DNA from: Nostoc sp. TCL240-02
GTDB lineage: Bacteria; Cyanobacteriota; Cyanobacteriia; Cyanobacteriales; Nostocaceae
Length of the DNA: 64,000 nucleotides
NCBI RefSeq assembly: GCF_013343235.1
Contig: NZ_CP040094.1
Location: forward strand, 7,745,001 to 7,809,000
Direction of reading: 5' to 3'
The notes under the pieces are model-generated. The model made no database searches. It was given only the letters and a program-made list of their open reading frames with translations, and was not told the origin of the DNA. A program made the position numbers and the translations under genes. Below, piece after piece: positions 37,721 to 47,387 of this stretch. Numbering within the stretch: position 1 is the stretch's first letter; each line of letters starts with the position of its first letter.

Positions 37721-38509
37721 AGGAATAGATTTTCTACCTTATTTTCAGAAGGTTTGTTTCAAAACTTAAAATTTGAATTAGTAATTACTTTATCAAACAG
37801 AATTCAGGAGTCAGGAGTCAGAATTCAGTTGTGTATTCTGGATAGCGCCGGCGGCAAGTGAGTCCGCGTACTCTTGCAGAGAAGCAAGCTACGCGCAGCG
37901 TCTCGTAGAGAACGTCAAGATTGCTGACTCCTGTTAGCGGTAGCGGGGCGTTTAGCCGATTCTGACTTCTGAATTCTTCTTCAATCATCCAAAAGGTTGA
38001 TGATATTTTTTAAAAATAGGCTAATGAAAAGATTTAGAAGTTATCCCATATCTGCAATATATTGATATTGACTTTGATTACACAATACTTTAAAAGTAAA
38101 GTTTCGTTGCAAAAAAACTCCCTTTCATCTATGAGTGATAATCTAATAATCGAAGCTCATAAATAAGCTTCCCTGGCAGATATAACAGCTGCATTTGGAA
38201 TCGTAAGTAAGAGGTAAAAGACGCTGTTTAACTTACATCTGTCTCGTCAAAACACAGCAACACCCAACGCGAAAACTGCTATTTCCTCAAATGTGGAAGA
38301 TTAGGGGGCGCTGTCACTAGATTTCATAACTTGTTTACACAAGCGATGAGAGTTAGTACATCCCTGCATCTGATAAACAAGGAGAGAAAATAGTTCAGCG
38401 AGTAGATGCTTGGGTGTTGTTGTGTTTAAAGAGAAGTCTAAGATAGAGACTCCTCTTGGTGTAAGATTATACTAAGCTAAATAGTGAAGAATAATTTAAA
38501 TAGCGCCTT
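37721..38509. repeat. Intergenic region with composite inverted repeat
   Basis: Bases about 37800-37985 form a composite: GAATTCAGGAGTCAGGAGTC at the left, TTCTGACTTCTGAATTC at the right, and a fragment of the GC-rich dispersed repeat (GCAGCGTCTCGTAGAGAACG) in the middle. The remaining 520 bases hold nothing recognised. Confidence 0.55.
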
Positions 38510-39280
38510 ATGTCAATTATTGCGCTCAGAGCGTGGTATCTACAGGATTACGAGCCGATTCCAGAACTAGAAAAACGTCCGCCAGACATTCGCTTGAGCA
38601 AAAAAAGCCTGCTGAGATCGGCATTGCGAGCAGACTTTTTAGAAGAAAGCGACGAAGTTAAGAAATCAACTTGGTTTGGGCGCTATCTAGAAGGGGAAAA
38701 TATTGAATTTTATATTGAAGGAAGTGGTGGCTATTGCGTCGCCAACATTGACTTAATTAGTCATGAAATTTATTTTACCAAACAGGCACTGTTGGCTCAG
38801 TTAGAACCAACAATTTTTTTATCCTATCAAACTGAGTATGTCGCTGCCACGAATGCTCTCAGAGAAGAACTGCGAAAAAGTTTAGAAAGTTTAAACTTGC
38901 GATCGCGCCTTCCTTTAACATTAGTAGAATCCTCTCGCCCTAGTGGTGCTACTCTACGGATTAACCGCACGATCATGCGAAAAATCCGTAAGAGTTTGTT
39001 ATTTATCGCTGACACCACACCCATCGCTAGTATTGACGGTAAAGAAACCCCCCAACTAATTCCTAGTCCCAATGTCTGTATTGAGATTGGCTATGCGATC
39101 CAAAGTAAGCGATCTGAACAGATTGTACTAGCACAAATGCAACGTCCAGATATTGAAGGACAATTCCCCTTCGACTTACCCACACAGCAAATTTTGCAAT
39201 TTCAAGACACTACAGAACTAAATAAAATTCTGACAGGAACAATTCAAAACCAGCTAGCACGATTCAAATTGTTTTTTTGA
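38510..39280 (+). CDS. Protein with C-terminal TIR-like / nucleotide-binding domain
   Basis: A 256-residue protein. The N-terminal 100 residues are unrecognised. The C-terminal 150 residues have the order of a TIR-like or deoxyribosyltransferase-like fold: TIFLSYQTEY (strand 1), LREELRKSLESL (helix), SSRPSGATLRINRTIMRKI, LLFIADTTPI (strand), then SPNVCIEIGYAIQSKRSEQIVLAQ and LPFDL-like PFDLPTQQILQF. The PNVxxEiGYA pattern is typical of TIR-like effectors and their relatives. The role could be NAD- or nucleotide-directed immunity, but no partner gene is adjacent. The gene stands alone. Confidence 0.5.
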   Translation: MSIIALRAWYLQDYEPIPELEKRPPDIRLSKKSLLRSALRADFLEESDEVKKSTWFGRYLEGENIEFYIEGSGGYCVANIDLISHEIYFTKQALLAQLEPTIFLSYQTEYVAATNALREELRKSLESLNLRSRLPLTLVESSRPSGATLRINRTIMRKIRKSLLFIADTTPIASIDGKETPQLIPSPNVCIEIGYAIQSKRSEQIVLAQMQRPDIEGQFPFDLPTQQILQFQDTTELNKILTGTIQNQLARFKLFF

Positions 39281-39293
39281 GCAATTCAGTAAA

Positions 39294-40151
39294 TCAAAAT
39301 AATTGGACAGGTTTCTTTTGCAGCTTAGAAGTAATCGAGCTTACCCGATCGACCACAGAAATCATGTATTTGTAATCTGGTACTTGTCCATTGGGTACAT
39401 ACCCCACTTCTTGAGCTAAACCAGAAGGCGCATCACTCATCACTTTGCGGATGAACTCTTGACGGTTACGTTCCACATTCGGGCCAATCAAGACCACGCC
39501 TAATGGTACATAGTGAGGGTCTTTAAATAGTATGCGGAATTCCGTGGGGGCGAACTGTGAACCGTAGAGAGCCAATTCCGCCTCTGAGACAGCACAGGCG
39601 ATCGCTTTTCCTTGAGCCACGAATTCCAGCGCGGCTTTAGGTGTGGGTGCAAATAGGATCTCAGCTAGTGTTGTACCATAAAGATTGTAAAGAGGAAAAT
39701 AATATCCTGTTGCTGAACCTAATTGACCTAAAGCCACTGTTTTACCTTGCAGTTGCTTCAATTCGGTAATTGGATTGTCTTTGCGAACAACGAAAATTGA
39801 GCGCAAATTATTAATACCTATTAAAGGAAATAGGGGAGCATATTGGTGACGTGCGATCGCAATAGCCGCTAAACCCGGTGGAGCAAACACCAATGACCAA
39901 GCACGAGCTTCTAGGCGCTCAACCGCTCTATTTTCATTAAAAACCGGTTCTAGCTGAATATATGAGTTTGTTTTTTCACCCAAATAACTATTAAATTTAG
40001 CATATTGATTAATTATCTGTTCGCCTCCACCATAGTTGAGAACACCAACAGTTAACGTACCATTAATATCATTTGGTGATTGACAAGCAGCAAATGTCAA
40101 ACCTAGCAGATTAAACAGAAATAAACGTCGGGGAAGTCGCAAAAACATCAC
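39294..40151 (-). CDS. PhnD-like phosphate/phosphonate-type binding lipoprotein
   Basis: A 285-residue periplasmic binding protein of the PhnD class. N-terminal signal with lipobox TFAAC (Cys23), then GVLNYGGGEQIINQYAKFNSY, the dipeptide-rich SLVFAPPGLAAIAIARH, and GKTVALGQLGSATGYYFPLY, which matches the family core. No permease or ATPase lies nearby. Instead it is divergent from a heme/HAMP membrane protein, so I infer a sensing role in which the binding protein passes a signal to a membrane receptor. Confidence 0.8.
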   Translation of the reverse strand: MMFLRLPRRLFLFNLLGLTFAACQSPNDINGTLTVGVLNYGGGEQIINQYAKFNSYLGEKTNSYIQLEPVFNENRAVERLEARAWSLVFAPPGLAAIAIARHQYAPLFPLIGINNLRSIFVVRKDNPITELKQLQGKTVALGQLGSATGYYFPLYNLYGTTLAEILFAPTPKAALEFVAQGKAIACAVSEAELALYGSQFAPTEFRILFKDPHYVPLGVVLIGPNVERNRQEFIRKVMSDAPSGLAQEVGYVPNGQVPDYKYMISVVDRVSSITSKLQKKPVQLF

Positions 40152-40330
40152 TAATTATTGGTTAAGGAAGTAACTTGGTTTTCAGAAATAATTTAGATAA
40201 GTTTGACTGCTGCCTAAATAGGTTATATTGCGGCAAAAAATTAATATTTATTTAAATATTGTTGAGATGCTTTCTAACAGGTATAAATAAATATTAGACA
40301 AACTCAAATACCACCTTCATTGGTAAGGTT

Positions 40331-41245
40331 ATGTTAAACAACATTACATTAAAAAACTTAAAAATCGGTGCTAAATTTAACTTACTTTTAATATTAGTTT
40401 TCATAGTCAGTATTGTGGGAAGTGGGATTGCCTTATCCAGTGTACTTCAGGGGAGAGCGCAAAATGAAGTAACTTCTCAAGCGCAGATTCTCATTCAAAT
40501 GGTGAACGCAGTTAGAGATTATACACAAAATCGGATAGATCCCTTATTAGAACCTAGACTAGATACTAACCCAACGTTCATGCCTGAAGTAGTCCCAACT
40601 TTTTCTTCTAAAGAAGTCTTTGAGAATTTTCGTAAAAAGCCTGAATATAAAAACTTTTTTCATAAAGATGCAACACTTAATCCAACAAATTTAGCGGATA
40701 AAGCTGATAATTTTGAAACTCAACTTGTAGAACGTTTTCGCAATGAATCCAAAACTCAAGAAATTACAGGCTTTCGGAAATTGTCAGAAGGCGAAGTATT
40801 TTACATAGCGCGACCATTAAAGATTACCCAACAGAAATGTCTGCGATGTCATTCTACACCAGATCAGGCTCCTAAGAGTCAGTTGGCAACTTATGGCTCG
40901 GAAAATGGTTTTGGCTGGCAACTTAATCAGATTGTTTCTGCTCAAATAATCTCTGTTCCTTCCCAAGAAATTTTTGCCAATGCCAAACGGACTTGGATAT
41001 TGGTCATGGGACTTTTAATTACTATCTTTGCGATCACAGTTTTTTTAATTAACTTCTTAATCAAAAAATATGTGATTCAGCGCATCCGAAGAATTGAAAA
41101 AATAGCCCAAAAAGTTAGTGTTGGTGATATGAGCGCTGATTTTGAAGAAAGCTCTAATGATGAGATTGGTGGGTTAGCAGAAGCATTTAATCGGATGAAA
41201 GCTAGCTTAAAAATAGCTCTAGATATGTTGAATAACCAAAGCTGA
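40331..41245 (+). CDS. DUF3365 (Tll0287-like) c-heme sensor with HAMP, no output domain
   Basis: A 304-residue membrane protein. Order: membrane helix (about 16-38), an external domain of the Tll0287-like/DUF3365 type with heme c motif CLRCH (Cys170, Cys173, His174), second helix (about 222-247), and HAMP (about 248-302) ending in FNRMKASLKIALDML. It stops after the HAMP, without kinase, cyclase or methyl-accepting domain, although homologues usually carry one. The next gene on the other strand is a Ser/Thr kinase. It may signal through a partner or be a truncated receptor. Confidence 0.85.
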   Translation: MLNNITLKNLKIGAKFNLLLILVFIVSIVGSGIALSSVLQGRAQNEVTSQAQILIQMVNAVRDYTQNRIDPLLEPRLDTNPTFMPEVVPTFSSKEVFENFRKKPEYKNFFHKDATLNPTNLADKADNFETQLVERFRNESKTQEITGFRKLSEGEVFYIARPLKITQQKCLRCHSTPDQAPKSQLATYGSENGFGWQLNQIVSAQIISVPSQEIFANAKRTWILVMGLLITIFAITVFLINFLIKKYVIQRIRRIEKIAQKVSVGDMSADFEESSNDEIGGLAEAFNRMKASLKIALDMLNNQS

Positions 41246-41286
41246 TAATTCGTAATTAACGGAGAAAAAATACAATATTTAAAATA

Positions 41287-42666
41287 TCAAAAAAGTAAGC
41301 GTTGCTGGAATTGTAAAGCTTTTTGAGGTTCAGGAATTTGTGATGCTAAAAGTTGTACAAATTCTGCACGAGAAATTTGCCCAGATGACTTAACAGCTTT
41401 TTGGACTAGAAACTTAGCTATTGGGCCAATTAAATTAGCCAATTCCCGCTCACACTGATACACAAAGCTATCGCTGATTCCTTGAGATTCTTGGCTTGGT
41501 AAATTATTGGACTGAATTTCAGATTTAATAGTAAATTCCTGTAGTAGAGTAGGTTTCTCTAGTAGAAACATTGTTTTCTTCTGAAAATCAATTTGTTGAT
41601 TTTCTCGAAGATGAAGGGCTAATTGATTAATTAATTCTTCGCAGTTGGGTGCTGATGCCGCAACTTGTTGGAGTAATCTTGAGGCAACAGGGCCGACAAA
41701 TTCCAAAAGAATTTTTTCCAAGCGGCTGTAATTTTCCGCAGACAGGATGGAAGCAGGCGGATACCCAATTGAATTTTGTTGAGAAAGTGAAGCTTGAGGC
41801 AGTTGTCTAAAAGATGGTGATTGAAGTGATTGCGCTTCTACTTTAGTATCAAAATGCTTAAGCACCTGTAAAACTTCAGCCGCAGATTGATAGCGCTGTT
41901 TAAAGTGATGTAGCACCATCTTAGATAGCACAGATGCCAACTCAGAACTAACATTAGCCTGACGTTGCCAAGAAATTTCACCAGTATCTGGATCTTCCTC
42001 AAAGTTGATAGGATGTAACCCCGTCAGCGATTGGATACCAATAATACCCAAAGAATAAATATCGCTGTTGGGGCGGGGCTTACCTTGCCCCTGTTCTGTA
42101 GACATATATCCTGGAGTGCCAATGATAATAGTAGCCCCCGTGCGCTCTGAAAGAGTAAGCAATTGAGTTTGGACTTGTTTAACTGCGCCAAAGTCAATCA
42201 GCACTAACTTCCCGTCTTTTTGCCGCCTGATTATATTGTCTGGTTTGATATCTCGATGGATAACGTTATGGCTGTGAATAAATTGCAGAATACCCAACAT
42301 CTGTTGGAGAAGTTGAATAACTTGATCTTCTGTCCAAAGTTGATTGGGTAAGAGTTCCGCTTTTAGAGTATGCCCCTCAATGAACTCTTGCACCAAAAAG
42401 AACTCTTGGTTATCTTCAAAATAGGCTAAAAGCCGAGGGATTTGGTCATGGTTGCCCAGTTGTTCTAGTGTTTCTGCCTCACTGGTGAATAGCCGTCTAG
42501 CAGTTTCGAGAAATTCGGGGCTACGAGTGACGGGCTTAAGGTGTTTGACAACGCATTTCGGGAAACCTGGCCGATGGGTATCTTGAGCTATATAGGTTTG
42601 ACCGAATCCACCTCCACCTAAGACTTGGAGGACTTGGTAACGTCCGTCTAATAATTGTCCTAGCAT
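41287..42666 (-). CDS. Serine/threonine protein kinase with C-terminal duplicated domain
   Basis: A 459-residue Hanks-type kinase. Kinase domain about 9-270: GGGGFGQTYIA glycine loop, Lys in CVVKHLK, catalytic loop VIHRDIKPDNIIRR, IDFGAVKQV in place of DFG-start, and a GTPGYMSTEQ activation segment. A linker leads to two copies of a cyanobacterial module (EFVGPVASRLLQQVAASA and NLIGPIAKFLVQKAVKSS) shared with other signalling proteins. There is no transmembrane helix. The substrate is unknown. It is convergent with the heme/HAMP gene. Confidence 0.92.
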   Translation of the reverse strand: MLGQLLDGRYQVLQVLGGGGFGQTYIAQDTHRPGFPKCVVKHLKPVTRSPEFLETARRLFTSEAETLEQLGNHDQIPRLLAYFEDNQEFFLVQEFIEGHTLKAELLPNQLWTEDQVIQLLQQMLGILQFIHSHNVIHRDIKPDNIIRRQKDGKLVLIDFGAVKQVQTQLLTLSERTGATIIIGTPGYMSTEQGQGKPRPNSDIYSLGIIGIQSLTGLHPINFEEDPDTGEISWQRQANVSSELASVLSKMVLHHFKQRYQSAAEVLQVLKHFDTKVEAQSLQSPSFRQLPQASLSQQNSIGYPPASILSAENYSRLEKILLEFVGPVASRLLQQVAASAPNCEELINQLALHLRENQQIDFQKKTMFLLEKPTLLQEFTIKSEIQSNNLPSQESQGISDSFVYQCERELANLIGPIAKFLVQKAVKSSGQISRAEFVQLLASQIPEPQKALQFQQRLLF

Positions 42667-42820
42667 TGTCTCACTTGCCTTAAGTCCTCAAATTCATCTT
42701 GGCACAACTACCAGTTTTGGCAAGATTTGTTGAGGTAGATAGTGTTGAAATTCAAAGATTTTCTGAGGATTTTCCTATAATTTCATAACTCCTTAGACTC
42801 CAGATTAACTTGTAACCATA

Positions 42821-43144
42821 TTATTCTTGAAGTTTTAATTCTTCAGAAATCCGCAGTGCCACAACTTTTGAATTTATTGCTGGTTGAGAGACTACGGTCA
42901 CGTCTCCTTGTGCAGTTTTATTTACAAAGTAGGTAATTCCCCTAAAGCTCAATTTATAAGCTACTGGTGATAGAGGAACTTCTGCCGATTTTGAATTTGG
43001 ATCAACACGATAATTAACGCCACGATAGATTAAATTATAAGCTGGCCCGAGTTGAGGAACTGGTTGAAAGGGCTGTTCTGTTTTTTTGCTGGCGACTTTG
43101 CTTGGATTGTATTCGTAGCCTAGACCACGATAGTAAAGTTTCAT
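42821..43144 (-). CDS. DUF4278-like cyanobacterial protein
   Basis: A 107-residue protein starting at 43144 (MKLYYRGLGYEYNPS), chosen because a perfect AGGAGG site lies 7-12 bases upstream; an in-frame ATG at 43183 adds unconserved residues. It contains three copies of a short element: YYRGLGYEYNP, LIYRGVNYRVDP and LSFRGITYFVN. This is the pattern I know as DUF4278 in cyanobacteria. Function unknown. The strong ribosome site suggests high expression. Confidence 0.75.
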   Translation of the reverse strand: MKLYYRGLGYEYNPSKVASKKTEQPFQPVPQLGPAYNLIYRGVNYRVDPNSKSAEVPLSPVAYKLSFRGITYFVNKTAQGDVTVVSQPAINSKVVALRISEELKLQE

Positions 43145-43285
43145 AAATTTTGCCTCCTGAATAACGTTGTTCAACAATGCCAATGACTTATCAGAGGTTG
43201 ATTGGAGAGTTATGCAGGAGCTAATGTAAACTTACACTTTTGAAGGAACTGATCAAAGGATTAGCCGTCTAAGGTGAGGAGTCAT

Positions 43286-43480
43286 TAGACAATTGGGAAT
43301 TGGGAATTGGGAATTGGGTATTGGGAATGGGGAATTATTTAATAACTAATAGTTATGCCTCCCCTGCCCGCCTACTCCTCCGCTCCCCTGCTCCTCTGCC
43401 CGCCTACTCCTCTGCTCCCCTGCCCCCTGCTCCCCTGCTCCCCCGCCCCCTGCCTCCCCTGCTCCCTTACTTCTTCCCTC
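43286..43480. repeat. STRR-type tandem repeats
   Basis: GGGAATT units at 43291-43335, then CCCCTGCTCC/CCGCCTACTCC units at 43360-43480. They fill the gap (43145-43568) before the next gene, which otherwise holds no feature. Confidence 0.8.
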
Positions 43481-43568
43481 ATCCCCACCTCCCCCGTATG
43501 CTTACCCTTTTCATTCAGGGGTTACGTGGTTAACAATGGGTTGAATGTTTTTTAAATGGTTCAATCTT

Positions 43569-43823
43569 ATGGCTAGAACTCCAAATGAATATGCCGTATA
43601 CCTCTTACTGGAAAGTGGCCACCGGGAAGAAGTACGTTTTCCTACTATTCAAGAGTTTCAGAAGTGGTATAGCGGCGAACTTGTGCCAAAATCTGCTTCC
43701 AATGACTTTATTAGTGTGCCGATCAAAAATATTCAAGGGGAATATATGGTAATACGCCCTTCTCGGGTTGTGGCAATCCGGGTAGAACCTATTTTTAGTT
43801 CCAGTGTTGAAAGATTCAACTAA
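43569..43823 (+). CDS. Conserved small cyanobacterial protein, unknown function
   Basis: An 84-residue protein from ATG 43569 (MARTPNEYAVYLLLESGHRE); eight further in-frame codons exist upstream but look like non-coding sequence. It has no signal peptide or membrane helix. I do not recognise the family. Its stop is immediately followed by the mltA start, so the two genes are one transcription and translation unit. Confidence 0.7.
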   Translation: MARTPNEYAVYLLLESGHREEVRFPTIQEFQKWYSGELVPKSASNDFISVPIKNIQGEYMVIRPSRVVAIRVEPIFSSSVERFN

Positions 43824-45086
43824 ATGATGAGAAAAACCCTTGCTTTACTTTCCTTGAGTCTGGGAGTTGTCCTTGTAAACCCTCTTTGGTCTGCTGTTGC
43901 TCAGGTTCCTAACTTACTGCCGTTGCCAGTACCAACTGCTCCCGATCGCTCACCTATACCAATACCAATCACTCCAGAGATCGCGCCGCCATTAAAACCA
44001 ATCGCCATAGGAAGCGATTGTACGCTCCGGCAGAGTTGTTTGGGTTGGGACGATCAAATTTGGGGTCAAAGAGGTAAAACAGGAGATCGCAATGCGTTGT
44101 TGGCTTCCATTGACAATAGTCTGCTTTACCTAACAAAAGGTGAAGCGATCGCAGCATATCAAAATTATCCACTCAAGGAAATTACCCTCGATCGCGTCCG
44201 CCGGAGTTTGTTACGTTTCCGCCAATTGGTTGTCAGTTCTAAGTCAGCAGACCAATTACAAGCTGCTGTTCGCCGAGAGTTTGTCTTTTACCAGTCTGTA
44301 GGCAATGATGGCAAGGGTACTGTTAAATTCACTGCTTACTACGAACCTGTTTACACCGCTAGCCGTGTCAAAACTGAAATATATAAGTATCCCCTTTATC
44401 GGCTACCACCTGATTTCAGCCAATGGCCGAAACCCCACCCCAAGCGAATTGATTTGGAAGGGAAGGATGGTTTACAAGGGAATAAGAGCAAATTGCGCGG
44501 TTTAGAACTGCTTTGGTTCCGCGATCGCCTTGACGCATACATGGTACATATCCAAGGTTCTGCCCAAATTAAGTTAACTAATGGTCAGACAACATCTATT
44601 GGCTATGCAGGTGGAACTGATTACCCCTGGACTAGCATCGGCAAAGAACTGGCTAAAGATGGCAAACTTCCACTAAATGGATTGACAATGCCACGTCTAA
44701 TTAGTTATTTCCGGCAAAAACCCCAGGAGTTGAACAATTATCTGCCCCGATGGGAACGATTTATTTTCTTCCAAGAAACAAACGGTAAATCGGCGACTGG
44801 TAGTATTCATGTGCCAGTGACAGCAGAACGTTCTATTGCCACAGATAAGTCTCTCATGCCTCCGGGAGCGCTAGCTCTGATTTACAACTCATTTCCCTAT
44901 CCCATTAGTGGTGGCAAACTAGAAAGACGTACTGTCAGCCGCTTTGTGCTTGACCAGGATACAGGGAGTGCCATCAAAGGCCCGGGCCGGGTGGATTATT
45001 TTATGGGTTCTGGTAAACTAGCAGGCGATCGCGCTGGCATCACAGGCGGTAATGGTTCACTATATTATTTGCTGCTCAAAGAATAA
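43824..45086 (+). CDS. mltA: Membrane-bound lytic murein transglycosylase A
   Basis: A 420-residue MltA. Signal peptide (about 1-26) and a proline-rich linker (about 30-58) lead to the MltA domain (GKGTVKFTAYYEPVYTASR, the segment WFRDRLDAYMVHIQGSAQI, GTDYPWTSIGKELAKDG) and a C-terminal 3D domain with the aspartates DTGSAIKGPGRVDYFMGSG, then AGDRAGITGGNG. It cleaves peptidoglycan glycan strands with anhydro-muramic ends, probably at the outer face of the cell wall. It follows the small conserved gene without a gap. Start could also be the second Met at 43827. Confidence 0.93.
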   Translation: MMRKTLALLSLSLGVVLVNPLWSAVAQVPNLLPLPVPTAPDRSPIPIPITPEIAPPLKPIAIGSDCTLRQSCLGWDDQIWGQRGKTGDRNALLASIDNSLLYLTKGEAIAAYQNYPLKEITLDRVRRSLLRFRQLVVSSKSADQLQAAVRREFVFYQSVGNDGKGTVKFTAYYEPVYTASRVKTEIYKYPLYRLPPDFSQWPKPHPKRIDLEGKDGLQGNKSKLRGLELLWFRDRLDAYMVHIQGSAQIKLTNGQTTSIGYAGGTDYPWTSIGKELAKDGKLPLNGLTMPRLISYFRQKPQELNNYLPRWERFIFFQETNGKSATGSIHVPVTAERSIATDKSLMPPGALALIYNSFPYPISGGKLERRTVSRFVLDQDTGSAIKGPGRVDYFMGSGKLAGDRAGITGGNGSLYYLLLKE

Positions 45087-45205
45087 GTATTGGGCATTGG
45101 GAATGGGGCATTGGGCATTGGGCATTAATTATTCCACTTGTCTCCTTGTCCCCCCTGCTCCCTGCTCCCTGCTCCCTGCTCTCCATTCCCCATTCCCCAT
45201 TCCCA
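45087..45205. repeat. STRR-type tandem repeats between convergent genes
   Basis: ATTGGGCATTGGGAATGGGG units (45090-45127) followed by CTCCCTGCTCCCTG (45150-45180) and CATTCCC units. The two halves are complementary and lie between converging genes, so they may also act as a terminator hairpin. Confidence 0.75.
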
Positions 45206-45206
45206 C

Positions 45207-46076
45207 TTAATACGGCGGATAAGCAAAATCATCTTCATCGGCATAAACATAAGAGTTAGAAACTCCTGCCATTGCCAATTTAGGCGTTTCTGATTTTACA
45301 GGTTCCTTGCCAAAATCTTTGTATTCTTCAAAAGTCTTGCAAATCATTGCAGACTCCAGAGAATCCGAAGCTATTAAATATTGAGTTAAAGTCCCTACCG
45401 TGGGATGTTTGTAGTCTACAGTTGAAGCGACTAAAACTGTATTTGGTTCAATACCTCTTTCTTCACACTCAATTATCGGGCAAAAAATCCCGTGAGCATG
45501 GAACAAAGGGCCTTTTGGCGTTAAAGGTTGCTTGCGGTAAACAGCATAAGCTTTTTCTAGTTCAGCCACGAATCCACTAACTACTTTACCTTGTTGATAT
45601 TCGCAATAGGTTTTGCTGAAACTCGCTCCGGCAGCACCATTAAGAGTTAGTTGTAGTGGTGATTCGTGTAAAAACTTTTTATTTTCACCCACTATAAAAA
45701 TTAGATAACGAGTAAATGTTTTAAATTTAAGTTTATCTGCTAAAAAGGCATCATAATTTTCTTTGAGCGTACCCAGTTTTAGACCACTTTCCCGATCCTT
45801 AACAGACAAAGGCCCCCGACGCACTAAAACCAAGTGTGGAGTAGTGCTAATAAAGACCGTTTCGACTCCAGAGCTAAATTCATGCTCTACCTGCTGCCAA
45901 TTATCATCTGGCACAAAGCCGACAGCATTGGCATTGTCTAGTTTAATCGCCAAACCGTGGGATTGCATACCATCTGTGCCATACCGAGGATTAATCATCT
46001 GACACCAAGGGATGACTTGAGAAGGCGGTGCATTAAATTTCTCGTCTTCAAAGTCGAAATTAGCAGATGCTTTCAT
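45207..46076 (-). CDS. DUF5895-like cyanobacterial protein
   Basis: A 289-residue soluble protein. The opening NFDFEDEKFNAPPSQVIPWC and QMINPRYGTDGMQSHGLAIK matches what I recall of a cyanobacterial family labelled DUF5895. The C-terminus is tyrosine/aspartate rich (YVYADEDDFAYPPY). No catalytic motif is visible. From the combined appearance (beta-rich, acidic tail) a nucleic-acid-related role is possible, but this is speculation. The gene is monocistronic. Confidence 0.6.
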   Translation of the reverse strand: MKASANFDFEDEKFNAPPSQVIPWCQMINPRYGTDGMQSHGLAIKLDNANAVGFVPDDNWQQVEHEFSSGVETVFISTTPHLVLVRRGPLSVKDRESGLKLGTLKENYDAFLADKLKFKTFTRYLIFIVGENKKFLHESPLQLTLNGAAGASFSKTYCEYQQGKVVSGFVAELEKAYAVYRKQPLTPKGPLFHAHGIFCPIIECEERGIEPNTVLVASTVDYKHPTVGTLTQYLIASDSLESAMICKTFEEYKDFGKEPVKSETPKLAMAGVSNSYVYADEDDFAYPPY

Positions 46077-46323
46077 CGTTTTAGGCTATCAAAGTGTTTT
46101 ATTGAACAAGTTTATCGGCAGGGCGCTGAGGAAAGGAGAGCCAGAAAGAGAGCGTTGTTACGAGATTTACTCGTGCTTTGCGTGTCGCCCTCAAAAGAAG
46201 GTCGAACGCATCGTTAAACTGGCATAGTAGTTTTTCCAGGGTAAAGCAAAATCAATCTATGTTGCAATCCCTGTTTCGTTTTTTGACTACTCCTTGGCGT
46301 GAAAGCTCTTCGAGTTCTAATCA

Positions 46324-47055
46324 TTACAGATACAGATCCCCATCGAAACAGTGCTGGGAACTCAAAGCAGCAAGAGTCTTTAAATCAGGCACTTCTAAGT
46401 CAGGTTGACTTAATGCTGATTCTGTGGTCTTTGATCCTTTTTTCTCTGCTCGACGGTTTACCCAGACTGTTGATAGTCCCAGAGATTTGGCTGTAACGAT
46501 ATCGTGATATACACTAGCAGCAACATGTAATATCTGCTCTAGCGGCAAATCAATTCTCTCAATAGCCAGTCTGAAGTTGTTTAAGGAGGGTTTGTAACTT
46601 TTTGCTTGTTCTGCTGTGATTATTTGGTCAAATTCTACCTCCAAGTGTTTTGCAGAAAAAGCAAATAGATCGTCATCTACATTGGAGATAATTACCAGTT
46701 GAAACTTTTGCTTGAGAGTTTTAAGTGCCTCAACTGTATCGGGGAAAGGTAGCCAATGCTGAATCGAATCAGCAATTGAATTTAGTTCCTTGACAGTTGG
46801 CTCAAAGCCAAATCGTTCACCAAATTTCTCGACGACTCTCTTCAAAACTTCCCGATATTTGATATAATTACCCTTCTCCAGTTCTGCTTCAAATTCAGCA
46901 AAAAGTTCCAAAATTCGATCATCATCTAAATCAGTTAAATCAGTGTTGTGTGCCAGCAAAAGTGGCTTGAGCGCTCCTAAGATGCCGTTCTCCCAATCAA
47001 TCAGGGTTCCATAACAATCGAAAGTTAAAGCTTTATACTGATTGAAGTTAATCAC
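46324..47055 (-). CDS. Haloacid dehalogenase-like hydrolase (type II HAD)
   Basis: A 243-residue HAD-superfamily protein of the L-2-haloacid dehalogenase branch. Motif I FDCYGTLIDWE with nucleophile Asp13, motif II VIISNVDDD, motif III Lys in AKSYKPSLNNF, and motif IV HVAASVYHDIVTAKSLGL. Motif IV normally has the acidic residue shown here as HD, so the site looks complete. A phosphatase or dehalogenase activity is possible; the substrate is unknown. Confidence 0.88.
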   Translation of the reverse strand: MINFNQYKALTFDCYGTLIDWENGILGALKPLLLAHNTDLTDLDDDRILELFAEFEAELEKGNYIKYREVLKRVVEKFGERFGFEPTVKELNSIADSIQHWLPFPDTVEALKTLKQKFQLVIISNVDDDLFAFSAKHLEVEFDQIITAEQAKSYKPSLNNFRLAIERIDLPLEQILHVAASVYHDIVTAKSLGLSTVWVNRRAEKKGSKTTESALSQPDLEVPDLKTLAALSSQHCFDGDLYL

Positions 47056-47387
47056 CTTTTTATACTCCAGAGCTTGATTCTATAGTGTTCAGTTCTCATA
47101 AACTGGAAAACAGGTTAACCCATCTGCGTTGGCGCAGCCCGCCACAGGCATTGCTACATCCAAATAATATTGAATTCTCTAGACATTCCTTGTATCAGAT
47201 TTTCAACTGCTAAAAAATTGCTAAGGCGAAGTGTGAGGGTCGTTTTAAGCTTTCTAAGCAACTGCTTTACAAAAGCAGTACTAAAAAATTTGTATGGTAC
47301 TTATCTAAAAAAAGTAATATTGCTGAGTTTAGCGTGTGGGATAATGCTACTTCACAGGGGAAATTATTCCTAATAAGTATAGTTTGT
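47056..47387. other. Intergenic region before the ThDP operon
   Basis: About 330 bases. Contains a fragment of the GC-rich dispersed repeat (CTGCGTTGGCGCAGCCCGCC, about 47124-47143). No gene supported. Confidence 0.45.

Noticed and set aside
43300..43555. Proline/serine/leucine-rich frames
   Set aside because: They are translations of CCCCTGCTCC tandem repeats, not proteins.
47170..47373. 67-codon frame before the ThDP gene
   Set aside because: No similarity or ribosome site, low-complexity hydrophobic sequence, and it overlaps the leader of the real gene.
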